Position numbers and translations under genes: made by a program. From positions 62,001-126,000 of the forward strand of contig JAKZAN010000005.1 in NCBI GenBank assembly GCA_023053545.1: 64,000 nucleotides of DNA, written 5' to 3'. This DNA is from Lepidurus packardi. Taxonomy: Eukaryota; Arthropoda; Branchiopoda; Notostraca; Triopsidae. The notes beneath the pieces were generated by a model. It saw nothing but the letters and a program-made list of their open reading frames with translations, did not search any database and was not told the DNA's origin. Of this stretch, positions 44,366-52,100 are shown piece by piece. How positions within the stretch are numbered: position 1 is the stretch's first letter; every line of letters begins with the position of its first letter.

Positions 44366-44400
44366 GTTAAAGGGGTGATGCTTCTGCATTACCCTTTAAC
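44366..44400 (-). other. Imperfect hairpin in the LINE 3' UTR
   Basis: The arms 44,366-44,381 and 44,386-44,400 are complementary around a 4-nt loop. Pairing is nine bases (gttaaaggg with ccctttaac), a one-base bulge, then six more positions. One of those six is G-T on the plus strand and C-A in the sense RNA. It is stable enough to fold and could be an RNA recognition element for ORF2, though that role is inference. Confidence 0.75.
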
Positions 44401-44418
44401 ATAGCACATAGAACAAAA

Positions 44419-44500
44419 GGGTGGAGAGGGGGATAGGACACAAAGGGGGGTGGAGGGGGGGACACATGACAAGGAGGGTGGAGGGGGGGAGACAGCAGGG
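44419..44500 (+). other. G-rich tract with quadruplex potential (plus strand)
   Basis: Runs of three to seven G's lie at 44,419-44,421, 44,428-44,432, 44,445-44,450, 44,455-44,461, 44,476-44,478 and 44,483-44,489. They are built from two or three degenerate copies of gggtggaggggg. The LINE RNA carries the C-rich complement. G-quadruplexes could form on the first-strand cDNA or in antisense RNA. Confidence 0.75.
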
Positions 44501-44515
44501 CAAAAACTCTGCTAA

Positions 44516-46483
44516 CTAGAACTCCCTTATGCAACTTTGATTCGCTTCGTGTAGAAAAATAGTAAGTGTGTTGAAAGCTTTAGGGCTGGTTAGCAATTCT
44601 TTTGCGTTAAAATGGATTTTTAACTTGTTTAGCTTCTGGAGTAGTTGGGCACGTTGCTTGTTGAGTCGACGACAGTGGAACAGTAGATGCGGTAGGTCCT
44701 GTCTAGTTCTATCCTGGCATGGACATAGGTCCGAGTCGGATTTTTGGATTCGTTGGAGGTAGCTCCTGGTTGGGAAGTGTGTGGTTGTCACTTGAATCAT
44801 CTTTGAGATGATTGTCCTGGGAAGGTGGACGTGCACTATTCCTTGACGAGATGGTCCATGGGTCAGATCCTGTAACGGGCTCTTAGAATTATTCCAACGT
44901 TCCTTCCATTGACTCATCGTTGCTTCTTCTATCCAACCACGAGCTACCTTTATGGAATCTGGGCTTGACTTCCAGACGACGGCTGCAAGTACTCTTGCCC
45001 TCTCCAAACAGGACGTGTATCGTCTGTGCCTGGGTACCTCTTCGGAAACGGGCCATTTGTCCCAGTATCTTGAAGCGTAGTGGCGGAGCACTAATCTCTC
45101 GAGGTACAAATCGAATGGTGGTAGGCCCGATTCTATTTCCAAAGCAACGGTTGGGGTTGTTTTGAGGGCTCCTGATATTGCTAACAGGCCCTTTCTATAC
45201 AGTTGGATAATGGGTCGTAGCTTAGCCAAAGAGATGTTGCACCAGGCTGGGAAAGCGTAGCTTAGTTTTGAGAGGACCGTCGTCTGAAAAAGAGTACGGA
45301 CCTGACGGCAAGTGACAGCTCTTGAAAATCTCATCACTTTGTGTATCCTTTGCAGGGTTAAATTGCATTGGACTACCAGACGGTTAACATGGTGTGTCCA
45401 TGTGAGACTATTGTCATAAACTAGACCGAGGTACCTGACCGCATCCTTAGAATGGACTATCGTACCGTCCCAAACGAGGGGTGTGGCTTCTGGTTGGTGC
45501 TTTTTGGAAAAGTGAATTAATTCCGTCTTTTCTTTCGCAAACTGTAGTCGGTGCTTCTTAGCCCATTTTTCGAGCGCAGCCAAGTTGTTGCTCAGAAGCT
45601 TGACATTTTTCTCGCTGGAGGTGCTCGATGTAAAAATCAACAGGTCATCCGCGAAAGCTTGCATGTCGATCTTCTTCCGTTTTATGCATCCCAACGCTCC
45701 ATCAATGTACATCAAGAATAATATCGGTGATAGGGGAGAGCCTTGCGGAACTCCCTTAATAATCGAGACGACATCGCTTTTTTCTTCACCAAAAACCACA
45801 TATGCTCTACGTTTCTCGAGAAAACTCTTAATCCATCTGGTCACTTGTGATGGAACTTTCAGCGCCCAAAGCTCTTCAACTAACACTTCGTGGTTTACAT
45901 TGTCAAATGCTCCGGAAATGTCCAACAGTAAGGCTGAAAGGACTTTTCCTTTATCGAAGCTATCCAAAATCGCATCGCTGAAATTCACCATGGCATCCAC
46001 TGTTGATCGCCCTGGTCTAAAACCCCATTGCATATCCGACAACTTATCGTTATCTTCTAGAAACAGCTTTAACCGATTTGCTATTGCCTTTTCTAGTATT
46101 TTCCCCAATACCGGTAGCAGGGAGATTGGTCGAAAACTCTTGATTGACGTGTAGCTCTGCTTCCCAGGCTTAGGGAGCGTAATAACTTTAGCAGTCTTCC
46201 ATGCTTTGGGGTGATATTCCAGGGCCAGAGAGGCATTATACAAGCTAACCACTGTTGGGCCAATAACACTCCATAGGGATTTAATGATGATTGCTTGGAT
46301 TTCATCCACTCCAGCAGCTTTACGTGGTTGGAGTCCCTCGATTATCTCAGAAATTTCCTCCCTGGTGAAAGGGGCTTCATAAAAAGAACCTCTGGTTTTC
46401 CGAGCTTTGTACAGGGAAGAACGGCGTCGTAGGGAATCTTCTTGCGAATTTACCGGGGCCCCGTCCAGCAGGTGTGTCGCCAC
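44516..46483 (-). CDS. LINE ORF2, C-terminal part: reverse transcriptase
   Basis: This 655-codon stretch encodes an RNA-directed DNA polymerase that would copy LINE RNA at the nicked target. Numbered from 46,483, visible motifs are KAAGVDEI (55-62), FRPISLLPVLGKILEK (117-132), WGFRPGRST (153-161), motif A LLLDISGAFDNV (185-196; D188), motif B GVPQGSPLSP (244-253), catalytic FADD (277-280; D279, D280) and YLGLVYD (351-357). A C-terminal Cys/His motif follows: C587, C589, H599 and C604, with H603 as an alternative ligand. The ~90 residues between the TTPT-LPP region and the C-terminal part are too few for an RNase H, and no DGS-like motif is seen. The first codon here is GTG and is probably not a real start. 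The frame is open back to 46,540 and is continuous with the endonuclease part across a single TAA. All catalytic residues are intact. Confidence 0.95.
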   Translation of the reverse strand: MATHLLDGAPVNSQEDSLRRRSSLYKARKTRGSFYEAPFTREEISEIIEGLQPRKAAGVDEIQAIIIKSLWSVIGPTVVSLYNASLALEYHPKAWKTAKVITLPKPGKQSYTSIKSFRPISLLPVLGKILEKAIANRLKLFLEDNDKLSDMQWGFRPGRSTVDAMVNFSDAILDSFDKGKVLSALLLDISGAFDNVNHEVLVEELWALKVPSQVTRWIKSFLEKRRAYVVFGEEKSDVVSIIKGVPQGSPLSPILFLMYIDGALGCIKRKKIDMQAFADDLLIFTSSTSSEKNVKLLSNNLAALEKWAKKHRLQFAKEKTELIHFSKKHQPEATPLVWDGTIVHSKDAVRYLGLVYDNSLTWTHHVNRLVVQCNLTLQRIHKVMRFSRAVTCRQVRTLFQTTVLSKLSYAFPAWCNISLAKLRPIIQLYRKGLLAISGALKTTPTVALEIESGLPPFDLYLERLVLRHYASRYWDKWPVSEEVPRHRRYTSCLERARVLAAVVWKSSPDSIKVARGWIEEATMSQWKERWNNSKSPLQDLTHGPSRQGIVHVHLPRTIISKMIQVTTTHFPTRSYLQRIQKSDSDLCPCQDRTRQDLPHLLFHCRRLNKQRAQLLQKLNKLKIHFNAKELLTSPKAFNTLTIFLHEANQSCIREF

Positions 46484-46540
46484 AAAATTTAATTTCGTAA
46501 TCGCATCTGGGAAAGGCGTACCATCATTTCGTCTCAGGAA

Positions 46541-46543
46541 TTA
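46541..46543 (-). pseudogene. In-frame premature stop (TAA) splitting ORF2
   Basis: Codons on both sides are in one frame (first bases at positions equal to 1 modulo 3), and the 19 codons after the stop read FLRRNDGTPFPDAITKLNF, like the linker of related LINEs. One substitution is therefore the simplest explanation, rather than two separate genes. The reverse transcriptase would not be made in fusion with the endonuclease unless the stop is read through. Confidence 0.85.
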
Positions 46544-47650
46544 GAGCTTGTTATTATTGTAGACCCTCATTTGCCGGTCTAGGTTCCAAATAACCCTGCT
46601 GTCTGGTGTATTAAGTTGTTCAGACCAATACGTATTCCTGAATTCCCTGGTTTTCGCTCTATAGGCATTCCTGGTTTCTTTCCATAACTTTTCCCTCTCA
46701 GAGCCCCCGTGTGTACGGTACTGTCTGAGCACAGCCGCTGTTTGTTTACGAAGGATTTGGAGCTCCCTATTCCACCAAGGATTGTTCCTGTTATTTGCGG
46801 ATTTTTTGGGGATACTTTTCGTCATTTCCGTCTGGATGATTGTTGTAAGCCTGCCAACGGCTATGTCCAAAGCGATAGGGCTCGAAAGATCTGCGAACTT
46901 AGGTGATGCCTTCAGTACCTCACCCCGTACGTTAGAGGCGAGTTCTTTCCAATTGACCCTGCTGTAGCACCATGTTGTCTTTGCCGTGTGGGTTTGCAAA
47001 AGATTAAGGGAAATCACTATGGCTTTGTGATCTGATTCATTGTAATACTCTGCTTCATCCAGGACGTGCCAATCTGTGGTCTTGATTAATTGCGGGGAAC
47101 ACCACGTGAGGTCTAAAGTCGATTTGTGCCCACGCTCGTTGTGAAATGTTGGGACATTCCATTCATTAATCAAGTCCAAGTGATGTTCTGTGGCAAAGTC
47201 GTACAGTTGTATTCCCGGTATATCTGAAGCTTTATCCTCCCACCGCCAGTGATGGGCATTGAAATCTCCTGTTACTATCACAGGGTCGTGTTGGTTGTAA
47301 TTTCCCCAGGCTTCTTCAAGAAGCGACGCGGTGTTAGCTGTGTGCCTTCTATATATTGCAAGTATGGATATCGCTCGTCCTCCTGGGTTTGTCAACCTGA
47401 TTTTCGCGTATAGTTCCTTTATTTCAAGGACATAGAAACGGCTGTCTGGCTTACGGAGCAGCATCACTCCTTCATAAGCAAGAGACGGAGTAATAACGTC
47501 AAATCCCATGATACGTGATTGAGTGTAGTTCTGTGGCGGCTCCAATAAAATAACCAAGGTTACATCTTCACTGTTTGCCTCTCTAGCAACTTCAGTAAGT
47601 TGAGATGTGCTTTTACGAATGTTCTGCACAATCAATCGTACCAATCCCAT
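46541..47650 (-). CDS. LINE ORF2, N-terminal part: APE-type endonuclease
   Basis: This 369-codon stretch starts at ATG (47,650-47,648), one codon after the ORF1 stop. It encodes an apurinic/apyrimidinic-like endonuclease (exonuclease/endonuclease/phosphatase fold) that nicks the target and exposes the primer 3' end. Motifs in order are QNIRKS (9-14), LLEPP with the metal-binding Glu (E37), IYRR (99-102), GDFNAHH (128-134; D129, N131), STLDL (177-181; D180) and SDHKAI (206-211; D207, H208). All expected catalytic residues are present. A basic linker with PWWNREL follows. Translation ends at TAA (46,543-46,541), and beyond it the same frame continues for 19 codons into the reverse transcriptase part. 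With no stop, ORF2 would be about 1,044 residues, normal for this class. Confidence 0.95.
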   Translation of the reverse strand: MGLVRLIVQNIRKSTSQLTEVAREANSEDVTLVILLEPPQNYTQSRIMGFDVITPSLAYEGVMLLRKPDSRFYVLEIKELYAKIRLTNPGGRAISILAIYRRHTANTASLLEEAWGNYNQHDPVIVTGDFNAHHWRWEDKASDIPGIQLYDFATEHHLDLINEWNVPTFHNERGHKSTLDLTWCSPQLIKTTDWHVLDEAEYYNESDHKAIVISLNLLQTHTAKTTWCYSRVNWKELASNVRGEVLKASPKFADLSSPIALDIAVGRLTTIIQTEMTKSIPKKSANNRNNPWWNRELQILRKQTAAVLRQYRTHGGSEREKLWKETRNAYRAKTREFRNTYWSEQLNTPDSRVIWNLDRQMRVYNNNKL

Positions 47651-47656
47651 TGTCTA
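47651..47656 (-). promoter_or_regulatory. ORF1-ORF2 junction TAG-ACA-ATG
   Basis: The ORF1 stop (47,656-47,654) is followed by one codon (ACA) and then the ORF2 start (47,650-47,648), all in one frame. Close spacing of this kind allows reinitiation by the ribosome that has just ended ORF1, as described for the UAAUG overlap in SART1. Stop readthrough is the alternative, because no frameshift is needed here. Confidence 0.75.
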
Positions 47657-48898
47657 TTTGCTCCTTGACGCGGACTTCTTGCCCTTTGCGTCTATCTCCT
47701 TCAATCGAGTGGGACAAGCGGGGTCAAATGCGTAGTGTTTGTCTTTGCAGTTCGCACATTTCTTCGTTACCTCCGTGCATTGCCTTGTGTCGTGATTCTT
47801 TGAACATTTCCCGCAGGTTGGTGTCTTTTCACGGCAAGACGCTGACATATGGCCATAGGCCTGGCAGTTGAAGCATTGAAGGATTTGAGGGTGTTTTACG
47901 TTTTCCACTTGGACTATGCGGTTAAACGCAAAGATGGCCCCAACTTCCAACAAACTTTTCTTCTCCTCGGCTGAATTACAGGTGAACTTGATAGACCCAT
48001 ACGCTTTTTTTAAATCGGGGTTTAGCCACTTTGCCTGATCCGCTTGAAAGATGATTCCCAAGTTTGAGTTTTTGTCCGAGATGTGTTCACAAATTTCGGG
48101 CAGGCTTTGGTCCTTTGGAAGCTGGTGGATAGCCACCACCAAGTTTGGTTGTCTCTTAACCATTTTAACAGGTCCCAAACTTGGCAAAACCGCCGATTCG
48201 AGGATGGATTCGGAAGTGGTTTTCTCCTCTTGGCTTTTGTACGTGAGGGCGAGTCTGTTCGTTCGGGTTTTCCCGACAAGGACAGGTTTCGGTGCTGTTG
48301 GGTACGCTTTAGATAAGTCGTCCTCGATTACCTTCAGGAGATCTTTCCTCGGAATGACCGCGTTTCGTTTGGTCTCATCTTCCTGTTGGATAAATAGCGT
48401 TAAGCCATCTTCGTCTTGCTCACCTGATTCTTGCATGGCAGGGGTGGCAATTGAGGTAGTTGACACCTTGGGTGGTGGTCTAGCTCTCCTCCTCACAACT
48501 TGTGTCCAAGTGCTTGTTTGAGCAGAGGACGAGGGGGCTTGGCATTGATTTGGTTGATTATCTCTAACAGTAGGCTTCAAGGAAGGTTTCCCGCGTTCTT
48601 CTTCAAGGTCTTTGCGAAGTCCAATAACTTCCGCTTTAAGTGCCAAAATTTCCTGATTCAGAAGGTCGTTACTATCTTTCAATGACCTAAGCGTTGATAC
48701 GATGTAATCCAACGTAGACGTTTGCGTAGGGTCATCGATTGAAAAGGACCTTTTTCGAAACGCTAGGTCGTCTGAAGGGGATAGCATAGGACGTTTCTGC
48801 GCTTGAACTGGGTTTAGTTTTTTTTCCCGACACGGTTTGCAGTTTTTAGCCGCAGGCTTGTCTTTTTGAAAGAGGTCTCCACACGATTGACATTTCAC
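47654..48898 (-). CDS. LINE ORF1: gag-like RNA-binding protein with three CCHC knuckles
   Basis: This is the nucleic-acid-binding protein of the LINE, expected to coat its RNA and form the RNP. Numbered from 48,898, it has an N-terminal CxxC...CxxC pair (C3, C6, C20, C23), a probable coiled coil (about 64-104) and a basic Ser/Pro-rich segment. A folded middle region (about 205-335) is of the RRM-like kind seen in related gags. Three zinc knuckles follow: C342-C345-H350-C355, C362-C365-H369-C374 and C381-C384-H388-C395. The tail is basic. The first codon here is GTG, not ATG. The open frame extends 36 codons further upstream to a TAA (49,009-49,007) without an ATG, and the next ATG inside is codon 38 (48,787). 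An in-frame ATG at 49,024 lies five codons before that TAA. The true start is therefore unclear and may have been lost. It ends with TAG, one codon before the ORF2 ATG and in the same frame. Confidence 0.93.
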   Translation of the reverse strand: MKCQSCGDLFQKDKPAAKNCKPCREKKLNPVQAQKRPMLSPSDDLAFRKRSFSIDDPTQTSTLDYIVSTLRSLKDSNDLLNQEILALKAEVIGLRKDLEEERGKPSLKPTVRDNQPNQCQAPSSSAQTSTWTQVVRRRARPPPKVSTTSIATPAMQESGEQDEDGLTLFIQQEDETKRNAVIPRKDLLKVIEDDLSKAYPTAPKPVLVGKTRTNRLALTYKSQEEKTTSESILESAVLPSLGPVKMVKRQPNLVVAIHQLPKDQSLPEICEHISDKNSNLGIIFQADQAKWLNPDLKKAYGSIKFTCNSAEEKKSLLEVGAIFAFNRIVQVENVKHPQILQCFNCQAYGHMSASCREKTPTCGKCSKNHDTRQCTEVTKKCANCKDKHYAFDPACPTRLKEIDAKGKKSASRSK

Positions 48899-49152
48899 CT
48901 GAGTTTGAAGTGTGACGGTTGGATTGGGCGAGTCTATTTCTATTTCTTCGAGAGCGCGGGACGGGCCGGCTTGAGGAAAACGGATTCCCCCTTTTACGGG
49001 CGAGTTTTACGGAGTCCTTAACATTTCGTCACAGGGCTAGGCCCTAAACAGTCACTTAAAGGTCCTCGTTCATACACACAGCGGTAACTAAACGTTATGA
49101 AAACAGTCAACAAAGGTGCGTAAAGCACCGAACTACACTTGGAACAAAATCA
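48899..49152 (-). promoter_or_regulatory. 5' UTR and likely internal promoter region of the LINE
   Basis: These 254 nt lie between the element's 5' end (sense start TGATTTTGTTCC) and the GTG of ORF1. LINEs of this type carry their promoter inside the 5' UTR, but I recognise no clear initiator or downstream promoter motif. The part nearest ORF1 (49,006-48,899) is open in the ORF1 frame and reads like protein (acidic EEIEID, then a Pro/Thr-rich stretch), so it may be coding. A short perfect stem, ggtgc/gcacc, lies at 49,115-49,129. Confidence 0.6.
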
Positions 49153-49164
49153 ACGGACTTAATT
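49153..49164 (+). repeat. Target-site duplication, right copy
   Basis: The same 12-mer, acggacttaatt, follows the last element bases (aaaatca). It continues as aattccttacg, exactly what the left arm would need next. Because this motif is common in the satellite, the support comes from the preserved phase and the position at the element ends as well as from sequence identity. Confidence 0.88.
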
Positions 49165-52100
49165 AATTCCTTACGTACTTAATTAATTTCATACGGACTG
49201 AATTAATTCATTACGGACTTAATTAATTTATTACGGACTGAATTAATTCCTTACGTACTGAACTTATTCCTTACGGACTGAATTAATTCCCTACGGACTG
49301 AATTAATTCCTTACGGACTGAATTAATTCCTTACGGACTGAATTAAGAACTTACGGACTGAATTAAATCCTTACGGACTGAATTAATTCCTTACGGACTG
49401 AATTAATTCCTTACGGACTGAATTAATTCCTTACTGACTGAAATAATTCCTTACGGACTGAATTAATTCCTTACGGACTGCATTAATTCCTTACGGACTG
49501 AATTAATTCCTTACGGACTATTACGGTCTGAATTAATTCCGTACCGATTTTATTAATTCCTTACGGACTGAATTAATTCATTATGGACTTAATTAATTCC
49601 GTAAGGAATGAATGAATTAATTACGGACTGAAATAATTCCTTACGGACTGAATTAATTCCTTACGGAATTAATTAATTCCTTACGGACTGAATTAATTCC
49701 TTACGGACTGAATTAATTCCTTACGGACTGAATTAGTTCCTTACGGACTGAATTATTTCTTTAGAATTGATTGAATTCCTTTCTTACTGAATTAATTCCT
49801 TACGGACTGAATTAATTCATTACGGACTTAATTAATTTATTACGGACTGAATTAATTCCTTACGTACTGAACTTATTCCTTACGGACTTAATTAATTCCT
49901 TACGGACTGAATTAATTCCTTACGGACTGAATTAATTCTTTACGGACTGAATTAATACCTTACGAACTGAATTAATTCCTTACGGACTGAATTAATTCCT
50001 TACGGATTGAATTAATTCCTTACGGACTGAATTAATTCCTTACAGACTGAATTAATTCATTACGGACTTAATTAAATCCTTACAGACTGAGTTAATTCCT
50101 TATGGACTTAATTAATTCCGTAAGGAATGAATTAATTAATTACGGACTGAAATAATTCCTTACGGACTGAATTAATTCCTTACGGACCGAATTAATTCCT
50201 TAATTAATTCCTTACGGACTGAATTAATTTCATACGGACTGAATTAATTCATTACGGACTTAATTAATCGATTTCGGACTGAATTAATTCATTACGGACG
50301 TAATTAAATCCTTACAGACTGAATTAATTCCTTATGGACTTAATTAATTCCGTAAGGAATGAATTAATTAATTACGGACAGAAATAATTCCTTACGGACT
50401 GAATTAATTCCTTAATTAATTCCTTACGGACTGAATTAATTTCATACGGACTGAATTAATTCATTACGGACTTAATTAATCGATTTTGGACTGAATTAAT
50501 TCATTACGGACGTAATTAAATCCTTACAGACTGAATTAATTCCTTATGGACTTAATTATTTCCGTAAGGAATGAATTAATTAATTACGGACAGAAATAAT
50601 TCCTTACGGACTGAATTAATTCCTTACGGACTGAATTAATTCCTTACGGACTGAATTAATTCCTTACGGACTGAATTAATTCCTTACGGACTGAATTAAT
50701 TCCTTACGGACTGAATTAATTCATTACGGACTTAATTAAATCCTTACAGACTGAATTAATTCCTTATGGACTTAATTAATTCCGTAAGGAATGAATTAAT
50801 TAATTACGAACTGAAATAATTCCTTACGGACTGAATTAATTCCTTACGGACTGCATTAATTCCTTACGGACTGAATTAATTCCTTACGGACTATTACGGT
50901 CTGAATTAATTCCGTACCGATTTTATTAATTCCTTACGGACTGAATTAATTCATTATGGACTTAATTAATTCCGTAAGGAATGAATGAATTAATTACGGA
51001 CTGAAATAATTCCTTACGGACTGAATTAATTCCTTACGGATTTAATTAATTCCTTACGGACTGAATTAATTCCTTACGGACTGAATTAATTCCTTACGGA
51101 CTGAATTAGTTCCTTACGGACTGAATTAATTCTTTAGAATTGATTGAATTCCTTTCTTACTGAATTAATTCCTTACGGACTGAATTAATTCATTACGGAC
51201 TTAATTAATTTATTACGGACTGAATTAATTCCTTACGTATTGAACTTATTCCTTACGGACTTAATTAATTCCTTACGGACTGAATTAATTCCTTACGGAC
51301 TGAATTAATTCCTTACGGACTGAATTAATACCTTACGAACTGAATTAATTCCTTACGGACTGAATTAATTCCTTACGGATTGAATTAATTCCTTACGGAC
51401 TGAATTAATTCCTTACAGACTGAATTAGTTCATTACGGACTTAATTAAATCCTTACAGACTGAGTTAATTCCTTATGGACTTAATTAATTCCGTAAGGAA
51501 TGAATTAATTAATTACGGACTGAAATAATTCCTTACGGACTGAATTAATTCCTTACGGACTGAATTAATTCCTTAATTAATTCCTTACGGACTGAATCAA
51601 TTTCATACGGACTGAATTAATTCATTACGGAATTAATTAATCGATTTCGGACTGAATTAATTCATTACGGACGTAATTAAATCCTTACAGACTGAATTAA
51701 TTCCTTATGGACTTAATTAATTCCGTAAGGAATGAATTAATTAATTACGGACAGAAATAATTCCTTACGGACTGAATTAATTCCTTAATTAATTCCTTAC
51801 GGACTGAATTAATTTCATACCAACTGAATTAATTCATTACGGACTTAATTAATCGATTTCGGACTGAATTAATTCATTTCGGACGTAATTAAATCCTTAC
51901 AGACTGAATTAATTCCTTATGGACTTAATTATTTCCGTAAGGAATGAATTAATTAATTACGGACAGAAATAATTCCTTACGGACTGAATTAATTCCTTAC
52001 GGACTGAATTAATTCCTTACGGACTGAATTAATTCCTTACGGACTGAATTAATTCATTACGGACTTAATTAAATCCTTACAGACTGAATTAATTCCTTAT

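Larger units (their letters stand above)
44280..44515 (-). other. 3' UTR of the LINE
   Basis: This 236-nt non-coding stretch lies between the ORF2 stop and the A tail. From the tail upward it holds a short stem (taggc/gccta at 44,294-44,307), a polyadenylation signal, a long imperfect hairpin (44,366-44,400) and a tract that is G-rich on the plus strand, so C-rich in the LINE RNA (44,419-44,500). In LINEs the 3' UTR is where the reverse transcriptase may recognise its own RNA. Confidence 0.88.
44251..49152 (-). mobile_element. Non-LTR retrotransposon (LINE), APE endonuclease type, full-length but mutated
   Basis: A ~4.9-kb element interrupts the satellite. Read on the minus strand it has a 5' UTR, a gag-like ORF1, an ORF2 with APE endonuclease and reverse transcriptase, a 3' UTR with AATAAA, and a long A tail. 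A 12-bp duplication (acggacttaatt) flanks it, and the satellite phase is continuous when the element and one duplication copy are removed. The protein architecture (three CCHC knuckles in ORF1, APE, RT, a C-terminal Cys/His motif and no visible RNase H) fits the Jockey/I/R1/Tad assemblage of arthropods and fungi; I cannot fix the clade by eye. The intact 5' part, clean tail and few lesions imply a recent insertion. One stop in ORF2 and the lack of a usable ORF1 ATG suggest that it is defective. Confidence 0.96.

Noticed and set aside
44568..46154. Plus-strand open frames opposite ORF2 (for example 44,568-44,762, 44,920-45,165, 45,585-46,154)
   Set aside because: They lie antisense to well-supported endonuclease and reverse transcriptase motifs, and their translations show no recognisable domain.
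46093..46305. Short minus-strand frame overlapping the reverse transcriptase
   Set aside because: It is an alternative frame inside the conserved RT region and has no motif of its own.
44516..46483. RNase H domain in ORF2
   Set aside because: No DGS-like or other RNase H motif is seen, and the space between RT and the C-terminal Cys/His motif is too short.
46484..46540. Two separate genes for endonuclease and reverse transcriptase
   Set aside because: Both parts are in one frame, the 19 codons between them read like the usual linker, and the downstream frame starts only with GTG.
46709..48685. Plus-strand open frames opposite the endonuclease and ORF1
   Set aside because: They are antisense shadows without motifs; the minus-strand frames carry the zinc knuckles and catalytic residues.
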